A stretch of DNA of 64,000 nt, taken from Acidobacteriota bacterium. Lineage in GTDB: Bacteria; Acidobacteriota; Terriglobia; Terriglobales; Acidobacteriaceae. Shown here piece after piece: positions 26,757-37,600 of this stretch (within the stretch, counting starts at the first letter, position 1; each line of letters opens with the position of its first letter). The stretch spans positions 1-64,000 of the forward strand of contig JAJYZC010000001.1 of the NCBI GenBank assembly GCA_021800255.1, given 5' to 3'. Under the pieces are notes generated by a model, which saw only the letters and a program-made list of their open reading frames with translations, was not told where the DNA came from and made no database searches. Both the position numbers and the translations under genes were made by a program.

Positions 26757-28013
26757 ATGAAGAAGCTCAAGACGAAAGTATATGTTCGGCTCGTCGCAGC
26801 CGGCGCCATGGCAGCGGCGCTGGTGGTAACAGCCGGTTGTAATTCTACAAATGTGACCGCTGCCGCCCGTGGAAAACAGAACCGGGATATTACCGCTCCC
26901 GTAGTGCCTGTGAAGCAGGAAGACCTTTCCGACAAGCTGCAAATCGCGTCGGAGTTCATCCCTTACCAGTCGATTGACGTAGACGCCGAGGTCTCCGGCT
27001 ACGTGAAGAAGCTTTACATCAATTGGGGAACTCATGTGAGGGAAGGCCAGCTCATGGCGGTGCTGGAAGTGCCGCAGCTTGAGGCCGCGGTGGTGCGCGA
27101 TCAGGCGGCTGTGGCCCGCGGCCAGAGCGACTTGCAGCGCGCGCAACGGATGCTTGCCAAAGCCAAGGCAATGCTCTTTGTGGCTAACGTCACCTATAAG
27201 CGGTTTGCAGCCGTCTACAAAGAGAACCCGGAATTGATCTCGAAACAGAGAGTGGATGTAGCCCAAGGTAATTATGAGAGCGCGGTTGCCGGGGTTTCCG
27301 CTGCCGAGGCCGAAGTATCCTCCTCGCAACAAGCGTTAGCAGCGGACAAGGCAACGCTGGCCCGTGATCAGGCCATGGACCAGTATGCTTTCATCCGCGC
27401 TCCATTTGACGGCGTAGTAACCCGGCTGGACGGATACACGGGCGCCCTGCTCCCCGCCGGCACTTCGAACACCACATCCGCCTTGCCCCTTTGTCACCTC
27501 TCGCAACTCAACCTGCTTCGTCTGGTCATTCCCGTCCCCGGGCAAGTCGTTCCCGACGTGCACCTTGGCGAAGTTGTAAATGTGAACGTTCCCTCGCTGC
27601 ACCGCGTATTTCAGGGCAAGATTTCGGTGCTCGCCGGCCAGATCAACTTCCAGACGAGGACCGAGCACACTGAAGTTTGGGTGCCCAATCCTAACTTCGT
27701 ACTGGTGCCGGGCATGTACGCCTATGTGGAGCTTCCCGTCCGAAGCGCCACGCAGGCGCTCACCATTCCCATTCAGGCCGTGTCCATAGGCGAGCAGGGA
27801 GACACAGGCACGGTTCTGGTCGTGAATCCGCAGAATCAGGTTGAACTGCGTAAGGTGACCTTGGGAATTCAAACCTCCTATGAAGTTCAAGTTGTCTCCG
27901 GTTTGCACGCCGGCGAAAGGGTCGTTTTCGGCGAGCAGGGGAAGTATCATCCCGGCGAGACAGTGCACCCTGAACCGGTCAATCTGGCTGCATTGGGTGC
28001 GCAATCAGGATAG
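26757..28013 (+). CDS. RND efflux periplasmic adaptor (membrane fusion) lipoprotein
   Basis: 418 residues. The signal peptide ends in the lipobox TAGC with C28, so the protein is anchored to the periplasmic face of the inner membrane. Order: beta-barrel/lipoyl strand (DVDAEVSGYVKKLYINWGTHVREGQLMAVLEVPQ), an alpha-helical hairpin of about 110 residues, the second lipoyl half (FIRAPFDGVVTRLD), beta-barrel, then a membrane-proximal domain. ATG at 26757; GAGGGA lies about 11 bases upstream. It pairs with the pump gene 195 bp downstream; no outer-membrane channel is in the window. Confidence 0.93.
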   Translation: MKKLKTKVYVRLVAAGAMAAALVVTAGCNSTNVTAAARGKQNRDITAPVVPVKQEDLSDKLQIASEFIPYQSIDVDAEVSGYVKKLYINWGTHVREGQLMAVLEVPQLEAAVVRDQAAVARGQSDLQRAQRMLAKAKAMLFVANVTYKRFAAVYKENPELISKQRVDVAQGNYESAVAGVSAAEAEVSSSQQALAADKATLARDQAMDQYAFIRAPFDGVVTRLDGYTGALLPAGTSNTTSALPLCHLSQLNLLRLVIPVPGQVVPDVHLGEVVNVNVPSLHRVFQGKISVLAGQINFQTRTEHTEVWVPNPNFVLVPGMYAYVELPVRSATQALTIPIQAVSIGEQGDTGTVLVVNPQNQVELRKVTLGIQTSYEVQVVSGLHAGERVVFGEQGKYHPGETVHPEPVNLAALGAQSG

Positions 28014-28092
28014 TTTGCAGCCAGGGCAGGCCTGCATTCCGCGGCGGCAGTAGGCCGTGAACCCGCAAGGCAATTCAGACTAACACTGAGGT

Positions 28093-28151
28093 TGAGTCAT
28101 TGACTCATGGATTCAATAGATAGCCGTGCCATGAGATGACTCGTTAGTCAT
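28093..28151. promoter_or_regulatory. Twin palindromes between adaptor and pump genes
   Basis: TGAGTCATTGACTCA (28093-28107) is a perfect 15-bp palindrome, and ATGACTCGTTAGTCAT (28136-28151) is an inverted repeat with the same TGACT/AGTCA half-sites. Their centres are about 43 bp apart. They look like operators for a dimeric repressor such as a TetR-type protein. No such gene is in the window. Confidence 0.55.
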
Positions 28152-28208
28152 CGTTCCAAGCCGCTTGTACCGTCTCTAGTATCCGCACTCAGTGCGTGGA
28201 GTTTATTT

Positions 28209-31200
28209 ATGGCCCGGTTTTCAATCCGTCACCCCTATTTAATCATTGTTGCCTGCCTGATTGCCTGTGTGATGGGCGTGACCAGCGCATTTCGGATGCC
28301 GGTGGATCTGTTTCCGTCTATCAAAATCCCCGTCGTCACCTGCGCTACGTTCTACGCCGGCATGCCTCCGGAAACGATCGAGGCCCAGATCACCAATACG
28401 TTCGAGCGATTTTTCACGCTGGGCAGCAATATCGATCACATCGAGTCGCGCTCGCTGCCTGGCGTCAGCCTGATCAAGGTGTTCTTTACTCCAGGCAGTG
28501 ACCCGAATGCCGACGCAACCGAGATTTCAAACCTGGCCATGGCGGACCTTGCCCGATTGCCGAAAGGTACGCTGCCCCCGATCGTTCTCCAAACGCCGGC
28601 GTCGTTTCTTCCTGTCTGCATGGTTGCGGTAAAAGGCAAAGGGCTGACGGTGACGCGGCTTCGCGATTATTTGCAGTATGAAATCCGCGACCAGATTGCG
28701 GGCGTGAAGGGCGCCACCGTGCCGCCTCCATTCGGAGGCGCATACCGGATGGAAATGGTGTTTGTGAATCAGCAGAAACTGCAGGCGATGGGCCTGAGCC
28801 CCATGGACGTGGTGCACAAGGTGAATGCCTCAAGCGTCGTCCTTCCGGCCGGCGACGTGCGCATTGGCCCGCTGGACTACGACCTTTACACCAACTCCAT
28901 GGTTCCTGACGCCAAGACCTTGAATCAAATTGTCCTCAAGACTTTGGGTCACGACAAAAACGTCTACGTGAAAGACGTAGGCCACGCAGTGGACGGCGCG
29001 TGGCTACAGTACAACATGGTGCGGATTGACGGCCAGCAGTCGACTTATGTAGGAGTTATGAAGCAAGGCGGAGACACCAGCATCATTAGCGTGGTGGATG
29101 GCATCCGCAAGGCGATCGGTCACCTGCGCGATATTCCCCGGCAGATGAAGGCCCTGCTGGTCTTCGATCAATCGGTTTTTGTGCGCCAAGCCCTGCACAC
29201 GGTGGTGAATGAAGGCGGCATGGGCCTGTTGCTCACCGGGGTCATGATTCTTCTCTTTCTCGGCAGCATGCGTGCGACAGCCGCCGTCTTCCTGGCCATT
29301 CCGCTTTCTGTGCTGACCGCTATCTTTCTGCTGTACCTCGGCGGAAGCACGATCAATGCTCTGCTGCTCAGCGGCTTGGCGCTGGCTTTTTCCCGTCTCA
29401 TCGATAACTCGGTCATCGTTCTCGAGAATATTTACCGTCATATCGAGATCGGCGACCAGATAACCGCAGCCTCGGAGGTGGGAACCACCGAGGTGGCTAC
29501 CGCGGTTTTGTCCATCACCCTGGCTACTTGCGTGGTCTTCTTTCCGGTCATGCTGCTTTCCGGCGTCAGTAAATATCTATTTTCCGCTCTCGCTATGGGC
29601 GTCATCCTTTCGCTGGTCGCTTCTTACTTTGTCGCGGTTAGCGTGGTGCCTCTCTACTGTTCACGCGTTCTTAAGCCGGTGCACGAGGAGTCCGCTGAAT
29701 CTGGTGAAGAAGAGAAGAAGAAATCTTTTGGGCAAAGATTCCACCACGCCTTTAATGCGCGGTTTGAGCACATGTTGGATGGCTACGACCGGTGGGTAAT
29801 GAAAACGCTGGATTGGCCGCGCGCCACCATAGCTGGGTTTTTGGGAATCTTCGCGCTTAGCCTGCTGCTTTTTCCACTCCTGGGCTTTTCCTTCTTCCCC
29901 CGCGTGGACGCGGGCCAGTTCATGATTAACTTGCAAGCGCCAACCGGATCAAGGCTGGCGGTCTCGAATGATTACGTGAAGCAGGTAGAGAACATTATCC
30001 GCCGCACCGTAAGCCCGCGCGATTTAAAGACCATCGTTTCCAACATCGGAGTCTCACCCGATATCGAGTCGCTGTTCACTCCTAATGGGGCGATGAACAC
30101 AGCTTTCGTCGAGGTGGGACTGCATACGGATCATCGCGTAAGCAGCTTCAAGTATATGGATGAAGTGCAGCAGAAGATTTCGCAGCAGCTTCCGGAGTTA
30201 CGGACCTATTTTCACTCCGGTTCTCTCGTGGAGTCGGTCTTGGACCAGGGAGTGCCGGCGCCCATCGATCTTCAGGTGAGCGGCATGGACATGAATGAAG
30301 ACATGAACATTGCGCAAACGCTCGCCGACAAAATTCGTGCGCTTCCTTCGATCAAAGATGTCTATATTCCGCAAGACATGGATTATCCGGCACTTCAGAT
30401 CAACCTGAACCGGACTCGCGTGTCCGAGTTAGGACTGACGCCGAAAAACGTCATTGACAATGTTATTACGGCGCTGACCTCGAACCAGATGATCAACCCT
30501 AACTATTGGGTCTCCCCTGCCGGCAACCAGTACTTCATCTCCGTACAGTACCCGGAGCAAGCGACAAAGTCCATATCGGATATTGCGGCTATGCCCCTCC
30601 ACGATCCACATATCAAGACCCCCACCTATCTGAATCAGGTGGCCAATATCGTGCGGATTCAGGCGCCGACAGAAGTGGATCACTACCAGATGGAGCGCGA
30701 GGTCGATATCTATGTCGTGCCGGCCCGGCAAGATCTTTCCCGGCCATATACAGCCATCAAGAAAATCGTCGCGCAAACTCCTTTGCCCAACCGAAACTTT
30801 CGCGTGAATATCCGCGGGCTGGTCGTCACCATGGAAGACTCATTCCATAGTTTTGCAATGGGCCTTATTCTGGCCATCCTGCTCGTTTATCTGATCCTGG
30901 TAGCGCAGTTCAAATCCTTCATTGATCCGTTTTTGATCCTGCTGGCCATTCCCACCGGGTTGACGGGCGTGCTCCTGATCCTCTTCGTGACCGGGACCAC
31001 GGTCAACATTCAATCGCTGATGGGTGTGTTAATGATGGTGGGAATGGTGGTTTCGAACACCATTCTGATCGTCGATTTCGCAAAGAAGTTGCAGGAAGAG
31101 GGCCGCTCAGTACGCGACGCCGTAGCCTATTCCTGCCGCATCCGTCTGCGGCCTATCCTCATGACCTCGCTGGCCACCATCGCGGGCCTTATTCCCATGG

Positions 31201-31349
31201 CGCTACAGTTGGAACCGGGCGCCGCAGCCTATTCGCCCCTCGCGCTGTCCATTATTGGCGGCGTTACGGCTTCAGTGATTCTGAGTATCTTCGTAATTCC
31301 CGCAGCGTACCTGCTGGTATACGGCAGGCGCGAGACGGCAGGAGCATGA
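28209..31349 (+). CDS. RND-family efflux pump inner-membrane subunit
   Basis: 1046 residues in the AcrB/MdtB size class with 12 membrane helices and two large periplasmic loops (about 40-330 and 560-860). It probably drives export of hydrophobic compounds by proton influx with the upstream adaptor. The helix-4 motif is SRLIDNSVIVLEN: the first AcrB relay aspartate is kept as D399 and the second is N400. In helix 10, AcrB's relay lysine is replaced by S949 (GMVVSNTILIVDF). This occurs in a known but little-studied RND subgroup and implies a different proton path. The ATG follows GGAG by seven bases. Confidence 0.93.
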   Translation: MARFSIRHPYLIIVACLIACVMGVTSAFRMPVDLFPSIKIPVVTCATFYAGMPPETIEAQITNTFERFFTLGSNIDHIESRSLPGVSLIKVFFTPGSDPNADATEISNLAMADLARLPKGTLPPIVLQTPASFLPVCMVAVKGKGLTVTRLRDYLQYEIRDQIAGVKGATVPPPFGGAYRMEMVFVNQQKLQAMGLSPMDVVHKVNASSVVLPAGDVRIGPLDYDLYTNSMVPDAKTLNQIVLKTLGHDKNVYVKDVGHAVDGAWLQYNMVRIDGQQSTYVGVMKQGGDTSIISVVDGIRKAIGHLRDIPRQMKALLVFDQSVFVRQALHTVVNEGGMGLLLTGVMILLFLGSMRATAAVFLAIPLSVLTAIFLLYLGGSTINALLLSGLALAFSRLIDNSVIVLENIYRHIEIGDQITAASEVGTTEVATAVLSITLATCVVFFPVMLLSGVSKYLFSALAMGVILSLVASYFVAVSVVPLYCSRVLKPVHEESAESGEEEKKKSFGQRFHHAFNARFEHMLDGYDRWVMKTLDWPRATIAGFLGIFALSLLLFPLLGFSFFPRVDAGQFMINLQAPTGSRLAVSNDYVKQVENIIRRTVSPRDLKTIVSNIGVSPDIESLFTPNGAMNTAFVEVGLHTDHRVSSFKYMDEVQQKISQQLPELRTYFHSGSLVESVLDQGVPAPIDLQVSGMDMNEDMNIAQTLADKIRALPSIKDVYIPQDMDYPALQINLNRTRVSELGLTPKNVIDNVITALTSNQMINPNYWVSPAGNQYFISVQYPEQATKSISDIAAMPLHDPHIKTPTYLNQVANIVRIQAPTEVDHYQMEREVDIYVVPARQDLSRPYTAIKKIVAQTPLPNRNFRVNIRGLVVTMEDSFHSFAMGLILAILLVYLILVAQFKSFIDPFLILLAIPTGLTGVLLILFVTGTTVNIQSLMGVLMMVGMVVSNTILIVDFAKKLQEEGRSVRDAVAYSCRIRLRPILMTSLATIAGLIPMALQLEPGAAAYSPLALSIIGGVTASVILSIFVIPAAYLLVYGRRETAGA

Positions 31350-31546
31350 AGAATTCCTGGATAGATGGCGGTTCCTCTGGTGTGTTCTACCTGAAAACAT
31401 AGAGCAGATTCGGAGCTTTCGTGCCATCGGAAAGACCGGGCAGGGTGGCTTTATCTTAAGGAAGAAGCCGCTCTGCCACATCGATTTCACCTACAGTAAC
31501 TCTGAATCTGCTGTAATCAAAAGATAGACACATATTCATCACTCAT
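31350..31546. other. Intergenic after the RND pump
   Basis: About 200 bases before the terminator hairpin, part of a 348-bp convergent gap. No reading frame or known motif could be supported. Confidence 0.4.
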
Positions 31547-31574
31547 CACCCCAAACCGAATAGCGTTTGGGGTG
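31547..31574. terminator. Bidirectional hairpin between convergent genes
   Basis: CACCCCAAAC (31547-31556) pairs perfectly with GTTTGGGGTG (31565-31574) around an 8-base loop. It lies between the RND pump and the giant NHL protein, which converge. A T tract is not evident on either side. Confidence 0.55.
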
Positions 31575-31697
31575 TCTTGGCCAGAATGACGGCAGTAATG
31601 AGTCGATCCTGAAAGATGACGCTTCAGGAGCGACTAGCTATCTCTGCAGAAGGGAATCAATTTTCCAACTCAGTAGTACGGAGACGGCAAATCGGAG

Positions 31698-34600
31698 CTA
31701 CTGTGTGATAGTGAGCGTAAGCGTTCCGGTTTGTGTTGTATACCCGCCCCCGGATGCAGTTGCTCGCGCACTGATGGTGATAGTGTGCGAGCTGGTCAGC
31801 GCATTGGAAAGCGCCGTTCCGCCGCAACCGGCAACACCGGCCAGGGTGGAAGAAAGGACGGCCAAGACCAGCAGTTGCTTGGCCCATGCGGAGAGCTTTC
31901 TTCTGCGCCAAGCCAGCAAGATTCCGCAGAGGAGGCCGGGCAGAAACAGGATTCCGGCAAGGAACCTGCCGCCTGGCTCAGAAGCCGCAGACGATGCGCT
32001 GAGGTCAGCGGTCGAAACGGTCAGTACGGAAGTTTTAGGAGTGCCGTGCCCGTCAGCGGTGAGGCTTGTGGGAGCAAAGCTGCACGTAACTCCTGAAGGA
32101 AGGCCCGAGCAGGAGAGCGATACGGTTCCTGCGAAGTCGGCCGCCGGCTCGAGGGCTAGTGTCACATATCCCGACTGCCCCGCCTGCAGGGTTAATGCGT
32201 TCGCGGTCGAGGCAAGAGTGAAGCTAGGCGAGGTGATGATGGGAGGATCGGTAACCACGATCTCCGTGCTCACCTCGGCTGCGGGCGCAAAGTCCGTATT
32301 GCCGCTCTGGCTGGCGGCAACGACCACGTCAGCTCCCGCAGTAAAGTTCAGGTTGACGCTGCCGTTGTAGTTGACGGTCGTAGTGCTGTTGCCGCCGAAG
32401 CTGGCCGGACACGGCTGAACGTTGTTGCACGACTGAATGCTCAACGTAACCGGAAGCTGCGAGCTGGCGTTGACCGCGAGCGCAATCGGGTAGGGAAAAT
32501 CGTTGGCGGCTACCGATACATTGTCCGGCGATGACGCTGGATTGACCCAGTTGATCGACTGCGGCGCCTGGCCGACCGCGAAGCTCTGCGGGCTGCCGGT
32601 CACGGCGGCGTCGTCGGTTGTGGCACCGGCGCTGGCCGTCAGCGTGCACGTCCCCACGCCCACAAAGTTCACCATCGCGCCGCTGACTGTGCAGACTGAC
32701 GGCGTGGCCGATGCCACTGATTCCGCCGGCGTCCCGGTCCCGGTATAGGCGTAAGTGGGCGTGAAGCTGCCTCCGTAGGCCGCATTGACGGGAAGGTTGC
32801 TGATGCTGATCGTAGGCGTCGCCTGGACGATTGTCTCCCCCGTGGTTCCGCTTTCGCCGCCGTTGTTGTTGGTGTCGCCGTTATAGGTCGCCTCGACGGT
32901 ATAGCCGCCCGGCGGCTGCTGATTGAAGCCCGTCACCGATGCGCTTCCGTTCACCAGAGCCGGGGTTGCCCAGGGGTTGGTGGCCGTAGCTCCCGGTCCC
33001 CACTCCACGGTGACTGTGCCGGTGGCTACCCCGCTGCCTGCGGTTACCGTCACCGTACAGGTTGCAATCGGCGAGCTTCCTCCGGAGTACGTGGCTGGAT
33101 TGGGGGTGCAGCTCACCGCAACCAAAGGCGTGCCCTTGCCCACGCTGAAGCCCTGCGGACTTCCGGTCACGGCCGCGTCGTCGGTTGTGGCGCTGGCGCT
33201 GGCTGTCAGCGTGCACGTCCCCACGCCGACGAAGTTCACCGTCGCGCCGCTGACCGTGCAAACTGTCGGCGTGGCCGACACCACTGATTCCGCCGGCGTC
33301 CCGGTCCCGGTATAGGCGTAAGTGGGCGTGAAGCTGCCTCCATACGCCGCGTTGGCGGGAGGATTGCTGATGCGGATGGTCGCGTTGGCGGCCTGCACGG
33401 CTGTGCCGGAGAACTGGATGGTCTGCGTAGCCGTGGCGACGTTCAGGTTATTGTCGGCGAGGGTGAGGTCTTCGTTCAGCGTACCTACCTGCCAGGGGTT
33501 GAAGCTCGCCACCAGGTTGCAGCTTTGCGCGGGCGTCATGGTGCCGGAGCCTTGCAAAGTGGCGCAGGTTGAAGCGCTCAGATCGAAGTCCGGCGGAATG
33601 ATGGGAACGCTCTCTGAGATGAGGTTGGCGTTGCCGATGTTGGCCAGGATCACCGTCTTGGGGCTGTCGCTGCTGGTGGCGCCATAGGCCGTCTGCGCAA
33701 AGCTCAGGCTGGGCGGATCGGCATAATCTTCTTTCAACGCGCGGCTATTGGAATACTGGTCGGTGTCGTTCTCGGTAACGTAGAGATTGCCTTCACCATC
33801 CAGCGCCACGCCCGCGGCCGTATCCAGCTTGCTGGTCGGCACAATGGTTTGCGCACCCCAGGCGCCGCCGCCCGTCGATGGGTACTTATACACGTAGTGC
33901 AAGTTGTAGTCGGCCACGTACAGGTCTTCAGCGGCGTCAAGAACGATTCCGGAGGGGACGCTGGGGTTGCCTCCGCTGGAGGGGATCGCTATCACCTTCG
34001 TGGCGCTGTTCGCCCATCCGTTGCCTGTCCACTGAAGCTCCCACACCGAGGCTCCGCCGCTGTCGGTCACGAACAGGTTGCCGGAAGCATCGAAGGCCAG
34101 CCCGCTGGGCAGCGTCAAGCCGGAGAACTGCGTCAACTGCGTCAGGCTGCCGCCCAGCGGAATCTCCCCGACATAAGGCAATAAGCCGTCGGTGAAGAAG
34201 ACATCTCCGCCTGCGTCCACCGCGACCCCGGCGGGCGCGTGGGTTGCCGGTGTCAATAAAGGCTGCGGCGAGCCGTAGCTGCTGCCATTCCACGAAACTT
34301 TGTACAGTTGGCCGTTGGGTGACGCGCCAGAGCAGGCGGGCAGGTTGAGTTGGCAGCCGGAGCCGGCGATATAGACGTTGCCGGCGCCATCTACGGCAAC
34401 TCCATTCGGATACCCGAAGCCGTCGGCCACGGTGGTCTGGGTATAACTATTGCCCGCAGGCGTCAGTTTCACCACCTGGTGGTTGGCCGTGTCGGAGAGG
34501 TAGATGTTCCCGGCTGCGTCCACGGCGATCCCGTTGGGAGTCGCGGTCTGCGCGCCGGTGACCGGCAGCGTGCTCTCCGTCAACGGAGCTCCCGCGCCGG

Positions 34601-37600
34601 GCGTGAAGACAATCTGCGGCCCGGCGCCCAGGCCACTGAGGTAGACAACAGCTTCCAGAACCGGCGTTGCTGAGTTATCGAATATCTCAATGGCCCCCAG
34701 GCGCATTCCTGGCGCCAGAGGCTTGAAGGTATAGTTCACCGTGCAGGCGTCTCCGGCCTGGTAATTCTTCCCCACGGTGCAGGTTCCGCCGCTGGCGGGC
34801 TGGAAGTCGAGGCCCGTGGCTCCTTGCGTGACCACGGCGATCGAGCCCAGCGTGAAGTTGGCGTCAGCAAGAGGTATCTGAATCGCCGCCGTCTGGGGCA
34901 GGCTCTGTGTGCCGACCGGCTCCGTGGGCGCGATGTACGAGTTCGCCGGAGTGATGACGGTGATGGTGTCCTGCACCGAAACAGCCGGCGCGTAGTATGC
35001 GTTTCCGGGCTGCGCGGCCTGCACCACCACCGTTCCCGCGCCGGTATAGGTCAGTGTGTTGCCGGTGACGGTGGCCGGCCCGCTGACGACCGAGTAGGTA
35101 ATCGGCAGGAGCGAGGTGGCGCTGGCCGTCAGCGTTGCCGAAGTCGTCATCGGGTAGAGCACCGGCGTAGCCGGCTGCGGGAAGACGATGGTCTGCGGCG
35201 CCGGGTCGATGGTTTCCATCGTGGTGGCGCTGCCGGGGTTGTTGTTGGCGTCGCCGGAGTAGACAGCCTTTACGGTGTAAAATCCCGGCGGCTGGGTGTT
35301 GAAGCCCGTCAGGGTCAAGGATATGGGACTGCTGGCGAAGCTCTTACTCACCCAGAGATTAGGGGTTGTATTCCCCGGTCCCCAGTAGACGGTCAGCGTG
35401 CCGGTGGCCCCGCTGCCCACCGTGGCCGTGCAGGTCGCGGTCTGCGATCCGCTGGGCGGAATCCAGGTGATCGGATTCGGAGCGCAATTTACCTCGACCG
35501 CAGGCGTTGCCAGGAGCACCGTCAGCGTAACCGTGGCCGTGGCCGTGTTGTAGTCGGTCGTATCGGTGGGCGTAAAGGTGACGGACAAGGTGTGCGTGCC
35601 GGCGGTCAGAATGGCGCCCGCGGCAGGCGAATAGACAAACGTGCCTCCAACGCTGGCGCTGGCGTCCAACTGCGTTCCGCTGAGCGCGGTTCCGTAAGGG
35701 ATGGCGGCCGGCGTCGCCCAGGTGATGACCGGCGTAGCCTTGTTCACCTCCAGATAACGCACCACCTCCGGCGCCGCAGCCCAATTCGCATTGCCAAACT
35801 GATTGGCGGCGATCGTGATGGTGCCAAAACCGGTAATTTTCAGCACGCTCCCGCTCACGCTTCCTGGGCCGCTGAGCACGGTGTAGGTAACCGGCAGGCC
35901 GGAGCTTGCTGTAGCGGTAAGAGTAAGGTACTGCGGGAACGAGGCGTAACTCACCGGGCTGGCCAGGTTAAAGGTGATGGTCTGCGACCCTTGCAACCCC
36001 GTGCCGTTCAGCGGAACGGTTTGCGGACTGGGGTCCGCGTTGTCATACACCGATAGCGTGCCGGGAAGGTAGCTGCCCACCACCGTGGGCGCAAAACTTA
36101 CATAGATGTCGCAGGTGGAGTAGGGCCCCAGCGTCGTGCCGCAGCTCGTGCCCACGACGCTGAAGTTAGTGCTGGCCACGATGTTGATGTTCTTCAGCGT
36201 GGAGTTGCCGGTGTTGTTCAGCGTCACCGTCCACGGGTTGCTGACTGTGCCCACCGCCTGAGAACCGAAGGAAATGCTGGATGGAGAAAGGGAAACGCCC
36301 ACCGGCGTGCCGGTGCCGCTCAAGCTGGCGGTGTGCGGATTGTTCGCGCCGTTGTCGTCCACCTGCAAAGTCGCATAGAAGGTGCCCGTCGTTTGCGGCG
36401 TGAAGTACACCAGGATCTGGCACGAGGAGTACGGATACAGCACCGGCCCGCAGTTGTTGCTCTGGTTAAAGTTCGCGCTTCCGGCGCCGATGATGGAAAT
36501 CTTGTAGATGTTGACAATGAGGTTGCTCTCATTGCTGAAGTTCAGGGTCCAGGGGTTGCCCGATGGTCCTTGGGACTGGTTGCCAAAGTTGACTACCGAC
36601 GGCGAAAGCAGCACCTGGGCGCCGTTATTGGCATCGCCGTTGAGAGTGATGTTCTGAACCGCATAGTGAGGGCCGGATGCGTTCAGGTTGTTGTCGGTGA
36701 GAACTAGATATTCCGATAGCATTCCTCCCGCCTGGGGCGTGAAGTTCACGCTCAGGTCGCAGGTAAAGCCGGGCTGGAGCGGCGTCCCAGAGGCGCAGAG
36801 GTTGGCGTCTGACATGTTCTCGGGGAAGTCGCTCGGGTAGCTCGGATCGGGCGAAGCTCCCTCGAAGATCAGGTTCTGGTTGCCGGCATTCAATATCTCT
36901 ACTGTCTGCGGGCTGTCGCTGCTGGTCGATCCTTCCACGGTGTTGGCAAAGGAGAGGCTGGGCGGATCGGCATAATCCTCTTTCAGCGCGCGGCCGTGTC
37001 CGGTATCGCCGATATACAGGTTCCCTCTGCTGTCCAGCGTCAAGCCCTCAGGGGCACTGAGGGTGGACCCGGTTTGCACCTGGATGGGCGTGTTCCAGCC
37101 ATTTCCGTTCCACGCTGCCTCCCACACCTTGTTGTTTTCGACATCGGCGAGATAGAGGTTGTCGTTGTCATCAACCGCGATCCCCGCATACGACGCCGGA
37201 GTGTTGGGTTCATACACTGCTTGCTTGATCGTGTTTGCCCAGCCGCTCCCGGTCCAGGGTAATTCTGCCACCAAGCTCCCTACGTCATAGTTGTAGTAAG
37301 AGACAAACAGATTCCCGGCCGCATCGAGCGCGACCCCGGCAGGTTGTACGACGTCTTGGTTCTCCAGGGGGAATTGCGACAGCGCAGCAGGGGAGCCTCC
37401 GGGGGAAAGTTCATACACATTGCTGGTTCCAGAAGACGGATCATCGGAGGTAAAAAATACATCTCCGCTTCCGTCCACGGCAACGCCGGCGGGCGCGTAT
37501 GACCCGCTGAGCAAAGGAATCGGTGTTGCGCCGAACTGGCTTCCGTTCCACTGCACCTTGTACAACTGGCCAGCCCCGGCATCGGCGATATAGACGTTGC

